Source of the DNA: Anaerovibrio sp.
Lineage (GTDB): Bacteria; Bacillota; Negativicutes; Selenomonadales; Selenomonadaceae
DNA length: 38,547 nt
NCBI GenBank assembly: GCA_028691285.1
Contig: JAQUZO010000004.1
Location: 6,357-44,903 of the forward strand
Reading direction: 5' to 3'
A program made the position numbers and the translations under genes. The notes beneath the pieces are model-generated. The model was not told the DNA's origin. It saw only the letters and a program-made list of their open reading frames with translations, and made no database searches. Below, in pieces: positions 28,816-38,340 of this stretch; within the stretch, counting starts at the first letter, position 1, and each line of letters starts with the position of its first letter.

Positions 28816-29949
28816 CTAATATTTCAGCGGAATCTGATTGAAAAGCATCAGGATGGAAGCGGCACTGCCGAGCAGTACAAGCAGAAGACCGCCGTAGCCG
28901 GGCAGAGGCTCAAGGCTGGCTAAAAACAGCAGGGAAAAAACCAGCAGCAGGTTGCAGAGCAGACAAATCAGCAGACCTGTTTTTTTTCTGCCGTAAGCAG
29001 TAAGACATATACCCTTGGCGGTAGCGATGGTGCCAAGGCTGTTTGTATGAATCAGGACATCCGCCAGCTTTTTGATGCGTTCATCGGCATATTCGAGGGC
29101 AAAGCTGAGATTGGCGGTCTTGGCGGCACCTTCAAATTTGGCAGTCCTGCCTGCCGCACCGATAATCTCACCGCTGGTCTGCATGAGCAGTACCTCTTTG
29201 GCCTTTTCCATATTGTTCAGCTCACTGCGTATTTGGTCAATGTCGGCAGTCTTGCTGTAGCTTTTGGCAGTGGTGCGGTTGGCTCCGGTCAGGACGGTGG
29301 TATTGATGCCCATTTCCTTCAAAAAGCTGATATCTCCCGGTACGCTGCGCTTTGGCTTGTCCTGCAGGGTAATGAAGCCCCGGCAGAATTTTCCGATGGC
29401 AACAAAGACGATGATTTGCCCCTTGTAGGCCAGCTGGTCTGCCTTGGTAAAGAGCTCGGCTTCAATGTCGATATTTTGTTCCCGGAGAAAGGCAGCTGTG
29501 CCGAGGCTGAGCGTTTGCCGGTTCATCAGGGCTTCAGCTCCCTTGCCGGGAACGGCATTGGAAGCAGAGATTTCCGGCAGGACAAGTCCTCTGACTCTGG
29601 CCTCGTCAGCAATCGCTTCGGCAATCGGGTGGCTGATGTTCTGCTCAATGGCAGCTGCCAGCGCCAGCAGCTTGGCAGAGGAAATGCCGTTGGGATAAAT
29701 ATCCGTTACGACCGGCACGCCATAGCTGATGGTTCCGGAAAGGTTGAGTGCCAATTCTTTAAGCTGGCGCAGTGCAGGGAGCTTGCGGAGACTGCGCAGT
29801 TCAATTTTCCATTGTTTCAGCAGCCTTTTAGTCTGCCAGGGAAGCAGGATTTTCAATAAAAATGCACACAGGCAGTTGAAAAATAACAATACTGCTGCAG
29901 CAATCAGATAGAGTTTGGCAGGGTCATCATCAATCCATAAATAATCCAC
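28816..29949 (-). CDS. Truncated P1B-type ATPase-like pseudoenzyme (HAD/N-domain core with flanking TM helices, catalytic motifs lost)
   Basis: LALNLSGTISYGVPVVTDIYP aligns with the DKTGTLT-x-GxPxVTDI region; HPIAEAI and PGKGAEA retained; LTGAN for LTGDN; 377-aa uninterrupted ORF. Confidence 0.75.
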   Translation of the reverse strand: MDYLWIDDDPAKLYLIAAAVLLFFNCLCAFLLKILLPWQTKRLLKQWKIELRSLRKLPALRQLKELALNLSGTISYGVPVVTDIYPNGISSAKLLALAAAIEQNISHPIAEAIADEARVRGLVLPEISASNAVPGKGAEALMNRQTLSLGTAAFLREQNIDIEAELFTKADQLAYKGQIIVFVAIGKFCRGFITLQDKPKRSVPGDISFLKEMGINTTVLTGANRTTAKSYSKTADIDQIRSELNNMEKAKEVLLMQTSGEIIGAAGRTAKFEGAAKTANLSFALEYADERIKKLADVLIHTNSLGTIATAKGICLTAYGRKKTGLLICLLCNLLLVFSLLFLASLEPLPGYGGLLLVLLGSAASILMLFNQIPLKY

Positions 29950-30081
29950 TGAATCACCTTCCTGTAAAAGTATTATCTAAAATATTATCCTTTTCTTAGG
30001 AAGAAAAGTCAATAAGACTTGAAGAAAAGGCAAAAAATTGGTAGAATTTATGGGTAAAAGGTAAATTAGCTGGCGGGAAGT

Positions 30082-30963
30082 GTGGAGAGATTGGTAAAGA
30101 TAAATGCTAACGCAAAAATTAATCTGACACTGGATATTTTAGGGAAGCGGCCGGACGGCTACCATGAGGTGGCCATGATCATGCAGGAAATCCTGCTGCA
30201 TGATACGCTGACGCTGACAAAGCAGGAGTCCGGCATCAGCCTGTCCATCATTGTAGAGGGGCAAAAGGGAGAGCTTCCCGCTGATGAAACCAATCTTTGC
30301 TGGAGGGCAGCGGCTCTGCTCCAAAAGGAGCTGGGAGCAGGCGGCGTCAGCATCCATCTGGTAAAGCGCATTCCCATGGCAGCCGGTCTGGCAGGCGGGT
30401 CTGCTGATGCTGCCGCTGTACTGAAGGGAATGGACCAGCTCTATGGACTGCAGCTGTCTGAGGAGAGGCTTTGCAGTCTGGGGGCGGCTTTGGGGTCGGA
30501 TATTCCCTTCTGTATCATGGGAGGCACCATGCTGGCCACCGGCAGGGGTGAGATTTTGACGCGTCTGCCTGCGCTGCCGATGACGGATGTGGTTTTGGCA
30601 AAGCCTGGGGTGGGAGTTTCCACTGCCTGGGCCTATAAGACTTATGATGCAGGCTATGACGGGCTGCATCCTGATAATGCCGCCATGCAGGAGGCTGTCG
30701 GGGCAGGCAGCTCAAAGAGAGCGGCAGAGCTTCTGTGCAATGTGCTGGAGGGGGTTACTGCCGGAAAATACGGGGTCATTTCTGCCTATAAGGAGCTTAT
30801 GCTTCAGCATGGAGCCTGGGGCAGCATGATGTCCGGCAGCGGGCCGACGGTTTTCGGATTGGCGCCGGATGCGGATACAGCGGCAGGGATTGCCGACGCA
30901 TTGAGGAGATATGACAGCGGGGCTGCAGTGTTTGTTACCAAAACTGCGGCAGGCAGGTATTGA
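30082..30963 (+). CDS. ispE: 4-diphosphocytidyl-2-C-methyl-D-erythritol kinase
   Basis: NAKINLTLDILGKRPDGYHEVAMIMQ..KRIPMAAGLAGGSADAAAVLKGM..LGSDIPFCIMGGTMLATGRGE..MSGSGPTVFGL. Confidence 0.95.
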   Translation: MERLVKINANAKINLTLDILGKRPDGYHEVAMIMQEILLHDTLTLTKQESGISLSIIVEGQKGELPADETNLCWRAAALLQKELGAGGVSIHLVKRIPMAAGLAGGSADAAAVLKGMDQLYGLQLSEERLCSLGAALGSDIPFCIMGGTMLATGRGEILTRLPALPMTDVVLAKPGVGVSTAWAYKTYDAGYDGLHPDNAAMQEAVGAGSSKRAAELLCNVLEGVTAGKYGVISAYKELMLQHGAWGSMMSGSGPTVFGLAPDADTAAGIADALRRYDSGAAVFVTKTAAGRY

Positions 30964-31040
30964 ACAGGTTGTGATGTTGGCTGTTGGGGATGGCAGCGGT
31001 TTATTGTTAGTTGGATTTGGGACAGAAGGATTTGGGTTTG

Positions 31041-31745
31041 ATGGAAAAAAAGCTGACACCAATTAAATTGGATAGTTATCAGCCTCTGAGAGAGGTTGTA
31101 TGTGAAACTCTGCGGGATGCTATTCGTAAGGGTGTTTTGGCACCTGGGGAGCGCCTGATGGAAATTCAGCTTGCCGAGGAGCTGGGCGTGAGCCGTACCC
31201 CGGTTCGTGAGGCAATCCGCAAGCTGGAGCTGGAGGGGTATGTCATTATGATGCCCCGCCGTGGTACCTATGTTGCTAATTTATCCATTCGTGATGTCAA
31301 TGAGGTTTTTGAGATACGCACTTCACTGGATTCATTGGCCAGCGGGCTGGCTGCTGAGCGCATTACGGACGAGGAGCTGGAGCATCTGCAGCGTTTGCTG
31401 GTAGCTATCGGCGGTTATATCGAAGAAGGCGACATGGACAAAATTGTGGAAACAGATGTGGAATTCCATGATTTGCTGTATCAGGCAAGCCGTAATTCCA
31501 GGCTTGTGGGGATTATTTTCAATCTGCGTGAGCAGCTTACCCGTTTCCGTTCCACCTCCATGTCCTATCCGGGACGCCTGAAGGCTACCCATGAGGAGCA
31601 CTGCCGCATCGTGGAGGCCATTGCTCAGGGAAATGTCAAGGAGGCACAGGCTGCGGCTGAGTATCATATGGAGCAGGCAGAGCATACGCTGCTGTCAAGC
31701 ATGGAGGCTCTTACCAAAAAGACAGCGGGCAAGAAAAACAAATAA
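31041..31745 (+). CDS. GntR-family (FCD domain) transcriptional regulator
   Basis: LREVVCETLRDAIRKGVLAPGERLMEIQLAEELGVSRTPVREAIRKLELEGYVIMMPRRGTYVA. Confidence 0.9.
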   Translation: MEKKLTPIKLDSYQPLREVVCETLRDAIRKGVLAPGERLMEIQLAEELGVSRTPVREAIRKLELEGYVIMMPRRGTYVANLSIRDVNEVFEIRTSLDSLASGLAAERITDEELEHLQRLLVAIGGYIEEGDMDKIVETDVEFHDLLYQASRNSRLVGIIFNLREQLTRFRSTSMSYPGRLKATHEEHCRIVEAIAQGNVKEAQAAAEYHMEQAEHTLLSSMEALTKKTAGKKNK

Positions 31746-31796
31746 GCGTTGAAGTTTGATGATTTAGAATAAAATATTATATTTGGAGGCAATGAA

Positions 31797-33161
31797 ATGC
31801 TGGATTTAGTTACTGTTATTTTGGCGGCAGGCAAGGGTACCCGTATGAAGTCAAAACTGCCAAAGGTTTTGCACAAGGCAGCAGGCAAGCCGATGCTGCA
31901 GCATGTGCTGGATGCTGCCAAAAATGCAGGAGCCAGGCGCAATATTGTGGTTGTGGGCTTTGGCGGCGACCAGGTCAGGGAAGCAATGGGAGAGCAGGCG
32001 GAGTTTGTTGTGCAGACAGAGCAGCTGGGAACAGGCCATGCGGTCCGTCAGGCAGAGCCTCTTTTAAAGGATGAAAAGGGCACTGTGGTGGTGCTGTGCG
32101 GTGATACGCCGCTGGTGACCTCTGAGCTGATTGCCGCTCTGTACGAGGGACATAAGGCTGCCGGGGCAAAGGCGACTGTTTTAACGGCTATCATGCCGGA
32201 TGCGACCGGCTATGGCCGCATCATCCGCACTCCTGAAGGAGAGGTTGCCCGTATCGTTGAGCAGAAGGATGCTTCCGAGGAGGAACTGAAGGTCAGAGAG
32301 GTAAATTCCGGCATCTATTGCTTCGAGTGCCAGGAGTTGTTTGCGGCTTTGGCGAAGGTGGGCTGCGAGAATGCACAGGCGGAGTATTATCTGCCGGATG
32401 TTTTGGGAATCCTGCGTGAGCAGGGTGAAAAAATCTGGGCAGTGGCTGCCGAGGATTATGAAGCTACTCTGGGGATCAATTCCCGGGTCCAGCTTGCCGG
32501 TGCGGAAAAGATACTGCGCCGCCGCAAGAATATCGAGCTGATGGACAAGGGTGTTACTCTGATGGATCCTGACAGTACCTTTGTAGATGCCGATGTAGAG
32601 GTGGGAGCCGATACGGTCATCTATCCCTTTACCTGGCTGGAGGGCAGCACTGTTGTAGGCGAAAACTGTCAGCTTGGCCCGAACAGCCGCTTTTCTGATG
32701 CCAAAATCGGGGACGGTGTCTGTGCCCAGTTTACATATGGCCACGAGTGTACTATTGACAGCGGTGTTATAATGGGACCGTATGTGCATATTCGTCCCAA
32801 CAGCCATATTTTCAATGATGTCAAAATCGGCAATTTTGTGGAGGTCAAGAATTCCAATGTGGGGCAGGGTACGAAGCTGCCTCATCTTCAGTATATCGGC
32901 GACTCGGATATAGGAACCGGCGTAAATCTGGGCTGTGGTACGGTGACTGTCAACTATGACGGCAAGCTCAAGCACCGTACTTCCATTGGCAGCAATGCCT
33001 TTGTAGGCTGTAATACCAGCCTGGTGGCGCCTGTCAGCGTAGGTGAGGGTGCCTATATCGGAGCGGGTTCTGTCATTACCAAGGATGTGCCTGCAGGCAG
33101 CCTGGCTATTGGCCGTGCCCATCAGAAGAATATTGATGGCTGGGTGGACAAGAGGAAGTAG
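31797..33161 (+). CDS. glmU: Bifunctional UDP-N-acetylglucosamine pyrophosphorylase / glucosamine-1-phosphate N-acetyltransferase
   Basis: VILAAGKGTRMKSKLPKVLHKAAGKPML..left-handed beta-helix hexapeptide C-terminus (FVGCNTSLVAPVSVGEGAYIGAGSVIT). Confidence 0.96.
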   Translation: MLDLVTVILAAGKGTRMKSKLPKVLHKAAGKPMLQHVLDAAKNAGARRNIVVVGFGGDQVREAMGEQAEFVVQTEQLGTGHAVRQAEPLLKDEKGTVVVLCGDTPLVTSELIAALYEGHKAAGAKATVLTAIMPDATGYGRIIRTPEGEVARIVEQKDASEEELKVREVNSGIYCFECQELFAALAKVGCENAQAEYYLPDVLGILREQGEKIWAVAAEDYEATLGINSRVQLAGAEKILRRRKNIELMDKGVTLMDPDSTFVDADVEVGADTVIYPFTWLEGSTVVGENCQLGPNSRFSDAKIGDGVCAQFTYGHECTIDSGVIMGPYVHIRPNSHIFNDVKIGNFVEVKNSNVGQGTKLPHLQYIGDSDIGTGVNLGCGTVTVNYDGKLKHRTSIGSNAFVGCNTSLVAPVSVGEGAYIGAGSVITKDVPAGSLAIGRAHQKNIDGWVDKRK

Positions 33162-33257
33162 GCTCTCTGGTGCAGGGAATGATATTGGTATAATCAGCTC
33201 AGGCTGACTATATATAGAGTAAGTAAAAAAGAAAAGATATTGGAGGCATTCAAGACA

Positions 33258-34220
33258 ATGAACGAAGCTGCGAAAAATTTACGACTTCTGGCCGGCAATG
33301 CAAACCCTGAGTTAGCACAGGAGATTTCCGACTATTTGGAAATTCCTCTTTTGGAAGCACAGGTGGGCCATTTTAACAATGGTGAGATTCAGGTCATGAT
33401 TGGTGAAAGTGTTCGTGGAAAGGATATCTTTATTATTCAGCCAACCTGCCAGCCTGTCAACGAGAACCTGATGGAGCTGCTGATTATGACTGATGCCTGC
33501 AAGCGAGCTTCTGCCAGAAGCGTTACTGCAGTTGTGCCTTATTATGCTTATGCGCGTCAGGACCGCAAGACCCGCGGTCGTGAGCCGATTTCCGCCAAGC
33601 TGGTAGCAAACCTGATGTCTGCTGCCGGGCTTAACCGTGTGGTTACTGTTGATTTGCACGCAGGACAGATTCAGGGCTTCTTTGACATCCCTGTGGATCA
33701 TCTGGCTGCTGCTCCTGCTTTGGCAGATTATTTCCGCAAGCTGGAGCTGGAGGACATGATTGTGGTTTCACCGGATTTGGGCGGTGTGACCCGTGCCCGC
33801 AATATGGCTGACCTGCTGGGCACAAGCATTGCTATTGTCGAGAAGCGCCGTCCTCGTCCGGGCTGTGCCGAGGTCATGAACCTGATTGGTGATGTCAAGG
33901 GCAAGACCTGTATCATGATTGACGATATGGTTGATACTGCCGGCTCTCTCTGTGAAGGTGCCAAGGCGCTGCTGAAGCTGGGCGCCAAGGATGTTTATGC
34001 CTGCTGCTCCCACGGTATCCTGACCGATCCTGCTGTACAGAGGATCCAGGATTCAGGTATCAAGCAGCTGGTGGTTACCAATACGATTCCTCTTGATCCG
34101 AAGAAGAAATGTGACAAGATTGTCAGCATTTCTCTGGCCCCTATGCTGGCAGAGTTCATTGAGTGCATCTATGAGAATAAGCCTGTAAGCAATCTTTTTG
34201 ATAAGAACTGGGGAAAATAA
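33258..34220 (+). CDS. prs: Ribose-phosphate pyrophosphokinase
   Basis: LLAGNANPELAQEI..GHFNNGEIQVMIGESVRGKDIFIIQPT..VVPYYAYARQDRK..VDLHAGQIQGFFDIPVDHL..CIMIDDMVDTAGS; GGAGG before ATG at 33258. Confidence 0.95.
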   Translation: MNEAAKNLRLLAGNANPELAQEISDYLEIPLLEAQVGHFNNGEIQVMIGESVRGKDIFIIQPTCQPVNENLMELLIMTDACKRASARSVTAVVPYYAYARQDRKTRGREPISAKLVANLMSAAGLNRVVTVDLHAGQIQGFFDIPVDHLAAAPALADYFRKLELEDMIVVSPDLGGVTRARNMADLLGTSIAIVEKRRPRPGCAEVMNLIGDVKGKTCIMIDDMVDTAGSLCEGAKALLKLGAKDVYACCSHGILTDPAVQRIQDSGIKQLVVTNTIPLDPKKKCDKIVSISLAPMLAEFIECIYENKPVSNLFDKNWGK

Positions 34221-34249
34221 TTTCCGGATAGTGTATCTGTGAAGCAAGG

Positions 34250-34292
34250 GCGCTTTGTCATTACTGAGGCAGTAATGGCAAAGCGCTTTTTT
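34250..34292 (+). terminator. Terminator after prs
   Basis: GCGCTTTG-T-CATTACTG-AGG-CAGTAATG-G-CAAAGCGC then TTTTTT. Confidence 0.85.
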
Positions 34293-34390
34293 GGTTGGCA
34301 GGACCATGCATCTATGGTAAAATTAACAGGTTGATGATGGACTGGACGGGGACAGCCGTCCTGTTTCTTTTATATATCAGAAGCGAGGTA

Positions 34391-35575
34391 ATGACTGTGG
34401 AATTTGCAAAAAGAATGGATCAGTTTGGAGAGGGAGTTTTCTCCAGGCTGGCTGCCATGAGAAAAGAACAGGAATCGCAGGGCAGAGAGGTTTTCGATTT
34501 GAGTATCGGTGCACCGAATATTCCTCCGACCAGGGCGGTGATGGAAGCTATGGCGAGGGCCGTTCTGGATCCTGCCAACTATGTTTATGCCATCAATGAT
34601 ACCGGAGAAATGCTGAAGGCTGTGGCAGACTGGTATAAACGCCGTTATCAGGTGGAGCTTGACCCAGAGACGGAAATCTGTTCCCTGTTGGGCTCACAGG
34701 ACGGGCTGTCTCATATTGCCCTGTCTATTCTCGACCCTGGCGATGTGATGCTGGTGCCGGACCCATGCTACCCGATTTTTGCAGATGGGCCGAGGCTTGC
34801 CGGGGCAGAGCTTTATTATATGCCCCAAAAGAAGGAAAATGATTATGTGATACAGCTGCAGGAGATTCCGGAGGAGACAGCCAGAAGAGCAAAGTTCATG
34901 CTGGTCTCTTATCCAAACAATCCTACGGCGGCGATGGCACCGGAGTCCTTTTACCATGAGCTGGTGGCCTTTGCCAGAAAGTATGATATCATCGTGCTTC
35001 ATGACAATGCTTACAGTGAGCTGGTATTTGACGGCAGGAGCTGGGGCAGCTTTTTGAGCATTCCTGGCGCAAGAGAGGTGGGCGTTGAGTTCAATTCCCT
35101 GTCCAAGACCTATGGGCTGGCAGGAGCCAGAATCGGTTATTGCCTGGGCAATGCCAAAGTGGTTGCCATGCTGAAAACCCTGAAATCCAATATGGACTAC
35201 GGCATGTTCCTGCCGATTCAGGCTGCTGCGGTTGAGGCTATTACAGGAAATCAGGCAGTGGTGGCAGAAACCCGTGCGGCCTATGAACGGCGCCGCAACG
35301 CGTTGTGCGATGGACTGATTGCCGCTGGCTGGCAGATGGATAAACCACCGGGAACCATGTTTGTCTGGGCACCAGTGCCAGCTGGCTATGCTGATTCAGA
35401 AAGCTTCGTGGCAGATCTGCTGGCAAGGACAGGGGTACTGGTTACGCCGGGCAGCGCCTTTGGTCCGTCGGGGGAAGGCTATGTGCGCATGGCATTGGTC
35501 AAATCTGAGGAGGATATGGTGAGGATTGCCGGAATAGTGAAGGCAAGCGGCATTTTTAAGCCTCAGACTTGTTAA
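34391..35575 (+). CDS. PLP-dependent class I/II aminotransferase (LL-DAP aminotransferase / MalY-AspC-like)
   Basis: LSIGAPNIPPTRAVMEAMARA..VSYPNNPTAAMAP..HDNAYSELVFDG..FNSLSKTYGLAGARIGY (PLP Lys). Confidence 0.9.
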   Translation: MTVEFAKRMDQFGEGVFSRLAAMRKEQESQGREVFDLSIGAPNIPPTRAVMEAMARAVLDPANYVYAINDTGEMLKAVADWYKRRYQVELDPETEICSLLGSQDGLSHIALSILDPGDVMLVPDPCYPIFADGPRLAGAELYYMPQKKENDYVIQLQEIPEETARRAKFMLVSYPNNPTAAMAPESFYHELVAFARKYDIIVLHDNAYSELVFDGRSWGSFLSIPGAREVGVEFNSLSKTYGLAGARIGYCLGNAKVVAMLKTLKSNMDYGMFLPIQAAAVEAITGNQAVVAETRAAYERRRNALCDGLIAAGWQMDKPPGTMFVWAPVPAGYADSESFVADLLARTGVLVTPGSAFGPSGEGYVRMALVKSEEDMVRIAGIVKASGIFKPQTC

Positions 35576-35647
35576 ATATGTTTTTTTGCTATACAATACA
35601 TAGGTCAGTTGTTATAACTAATTTAGAAAAGAAAGTGGGAATTATTT

Positions 35648-37153
35648 ATGGCTGAAACAGTCTGGTCCATATTGCCTCCTATCATAACCATTGTTTTTGC
35701 ACTGGTTACCAAGGAAGTATATATGTCACTGTTGATTGGTGTTTTTTGCGGTGCGCTGCTCTATGCTGATTTCAATGTGCTTACCGCTATCATGACCATG
35801 TTTGAGGTCATGGCAGACAAGGTTGGCGGCAATATCAATATTTTGGTATTTTTGGTTATTTTAGGAATCCTGGTGTCGGCTATCAGCCGCTCCGGTGCAA
35901 CCAAGGCTTATGGTGAGTGGGCTGCCGGAGCCATCAAGGGAAGACGCAGCTCCATGCTGCTGACAGCACTTTTGGGTGCCGTGATTTTTATTGATGATTA
36001 TTTCAACTGCCTTACGGTTGGTACTGTCATGCGTCCGATTACGGACAGATTCAAGGTTTCCCGTGCCAAGCTGGCATATATCATTGATGCGACGGCAGCT
36101 CCTGTCTGCATTTTGGCTCCTGTATCGAGCTGGGCGGCAGCTGTAGGCTCATCTCTGCCGGAGGGCAGTGAGATTGACGGCTTCAGCCTGTTCCTGCAGA
36201 CGATTCCCTTCAATATATACGCCTGGCTGACCATGCTGTTCATGTTTTTTATTATCTGGTCACAGCGGGATGTATTCGCAATGGCAGCCTATGTCAGGAA
36301 GAATCAGGAAAAATTCATCGTGCCTGATGAATACAGGGACAGTGAGGACAAGCTGCCTTCCGGCAAGGGAAAAATCATAGATTTGGTGCTGCCGCTGCTG
36401 GTGCTGATTGGCGCCTGTGTATACGGCATGCTGTATACCGGCGGCATCAATGATGGGGCCAGCGTCCAGGAGGCCTTTGCCAACTGCAACTCCAGTGCTT
36501 CACTGGTATTTGGCTCCTTTATAGCTTTTGTCTTTACGGCACTTTTGTACCTGCCCCGCAGGGTCATCAGCTTCAGCTCCTTCTGCGAAACCTTCGCTCA
36601 GGGCTTCAAGGCCATGACGCCTGCCAATCTGATTCTCTGCTTTGCCTGGACCCTGTCAGGCATCTGCAGCGATAAGTATTTGAATCTGGGCGGTTATGTA
36701 GGTCATTTGGTGAGTGCCAATACGGAAGTGCTGGTGCTGCTGCCGGCAATCTTCTTCCTGGTGGCGATTGTCCTTGCTTTTGCCACCGGCACCTCCTGGG
36801 GAACCTTTGGTATTTTGATTCCGATTGCCGTGGCGGTTATCGGCAGCAGTGACCCGAGTCTCCTGGTGCTGACTGTGGCGGCTATTCTTTCCGGAGCAGT
36901 GGGCGGCGATCATGCCTCACCGATTTCGGATACAACTATTTTGGCATCAGCCGGAGCACAGTGCAGTCATCTGGACCATGTCAGCACTCAGATTCCTTAT
37001 GTACTGATTGTTTCTGCCGCCAGCTTCATAGGCTTCGTGGTAGACGGCTTCACCAGGAACGGCTGGCTGGGCATGGGGGCAGCGCTGGCTGTCCTGGGCT
37101 GTGTCATGCTGGTTATTTATTTCAAGGTCAGGCCGGTGGATGTAGCCCACTGA
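35648..37153 (+). CDS. nhaC: Na+/H+ antiporter, NhaC family
   Basis: Multi-pass; FIDDYFNCLTVGTVMRPITDRFKVSRAKLAYIIDATAAPVCILAPVSSWAA; GTSWGTFGILIPIAVAVI; GGDHASPISDTTILASAGA. Confidence 0.88.
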   Translation: MAETVWSILPPIITIVFALVTKEVYMSLLIGVFCGALLYADFNVLTAIMTMFEVMADKVGGNINILVFLVILGILVSAISRSGATKAYGEWAAGAIKGRRSSMLLTALLGAVIFIDDYFNCLTVGTVMRPITDRFKVSRAKLAYIIDATAAPVCILAPVSSWAAAVGSSLPEGSEIDGFSLFLQTIPFNIYAWLTMLFMFFIIWSQRDVFAMAAYVRKNQEKFIVPDEYRDSEDKLPSGKGKIIDLVLPLLVLIGACVYGMLYTGGINDGASVQEAFANCNSSASLVFGSFIAFVFTALLYLPRRVISFSSFCETFAQGFKAMTPANLILCFAWTLSGICSDKYLNLGGYVGHLVSANTEVLVLLPAIFFLVAIVLAFATGTSWGTFGILIPIAVAVIGSSDPSLLVLTVAAILSGAVGGDHASPISDTTILASAGAQCSHLDHVSTQIPYVLIVSAASFIGFVVDGFTRNGWLGMGAALAVLGCVMLVIYFKVRPVDVAH

Positions 37154-37165
37154 CGGAGTTTTCTC

Positions 37166-37199
37166 AAGAGCCTTTCAGAAGTGACGGAAGGCTCTTTTC
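37166..37199 (+). terminator. Terminator after nhaC
   Basis: AAGAGCCTT ... AAGGCTCTTTTCC. Confidence 0.7.
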
Positions 37200-37313
37200 C
37201 TTTGGGCTTGCGGAAGCTTCCTCAGGATATTTTACTTGACTTTTTATGTCATTAGTTTTATATTGAAAAGGTTAAAATTCAGTTTAATATTGTACTTTGC
37301 TAAAGGAGGTAAG

Positions 37314-37724
37314 ATGATGATTACGACGGCAGTCCACAAGGTTAACTTTTATGATACGGATGCGATGGCGGTGGTACATCATTCAAATTATATCCGCTGG
37401 TTTGAAATAGGCAGGGTGGAGTTTTTGCGTCAGGCAGGAATTACTCTGACAGAACTGATGGAGGCAGGCTATGTTTTTCCCATTACTGAGGTCAGTGCCA
37501 AATATATCAGCTCCGGTTATTTTGATGATGAGCTGATTATTGAAACTTCACCTGTAGCCTTGACGAAGGCAAAGATGTCTTTTGATTACAGGGTATTGAG
37601 AGCTGCTGATAATACAGTGCTGGTAACGGGCTTTACTCAAAATGTATTTACCAGCCGGGAAACCGGCAGGATTACCAGGCTGCCTGACAAATATTACGAT
37701 AGGCTGAAAACAATGCTGGACTGA
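37314..37724 (+). CDS. Acyl-CoA thioesterase, 4HBT/YbgC-like hotdog fold
   Basis: VNFYDTDAMAVVHHSNYIRWFEIGRVEFLRQAG is the hotdog thioesterase signature; SD aaaggaggt upstream. Confidence 0.9.
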   Translation: MMITTAVHKVNFYDTDAMAVVHHSNYIRWFEIGRVEFLRQAGITLTELMEAGYVFPITEVSAKYISSGYFDDELIIETSPVALTKAKMSFDYRVLRAADNTVLVTGFTQNVFTSRETGRITRLPDKYYDRLKTMLD

Positions 37725-37747
37725 CAGCTTGAGGAGGAAAATTTTTT

Positions 37748-38323
37748 ATGTGTTCATTTACTTTTGTGGATTTTTTGCTGATTTTAGCAGTGACGGCTGT
37801 TTTGCTGTGCCTGCTGGTGAAGCTGTACCTCTGCCATGCCGGTACGGAAGAAGTGATTCCTCTTGTGGAAAGCCGCAGCAGGCTGACTGCTGAGCAGCAG
37901 ACGGAGGACAGCCTGACGGTCAGCACCGTCATCGAATTCGTGAACAGGGGCAAGCAGTGCGCTACCATCATGGATGCTTTTGTAAGGCCGCATCTGCCTT
38001 ATGAGCAGTATGACGGACTGGAGACCCGCGGCCACGCAGAGCTTATCAGCGCTCCCCGTGAGGATGATTATTTTGAGGCATATATCATTCAGAGAGCAGG
38101 CTACAAGGACGGATTGGACAGGACTGCCATCAAGGCGCAGGTAAAGCTGATCGCCAGAAAGGGCATGACCATCAGAGAGGCTGTTGCCAAGATGCCGGAT
38201 TTCAATTTTCAGCTGATTTGGCTGGAAACAGGCCGTATGCCTTGCCATTACCGTCAGGTGCGCATTGAGGTTGCTGCGGCAGAGGTTGCAGCTCTGGCTG
38301 GCGTTCAGTCGGCAGAAGTCTGA
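37748..38323 (+). CDS. Uncharacterised N-terminally membrane-anchored protein
   Basis: One hydrophobic N-terminal helix (FVDFLLILAVTAVLLCLLVKLYL); SD gaggagg upstream; no recognised family. Confidence 0.7.
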   Translation: MCSFTFVDFLLILAVTAVLLCLLVKLYLCHAGTEEVIPLVESRSRLTAEQQTEDSLTVSTVIEFVNRGKQCATIMDAFVRPHLPYEQYDGLETRGHAELISAPREDDYFEAYIIQRAGYKDGLDRTAIKAQVKLIARKGMTIREAVAKMPDFNFQLIWLETGRMPCHYRQVRIEVAAAEVAALAGVQSAEV

Positions 38324-38340
38324 TTGGGAGGTTGCTTAGA

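Noticed and set aside
32181-33122. 313-aa antisense ORF opposite glmU
   Set aside because: Antisense shadow of the glmU beta-helix region; no motif support.
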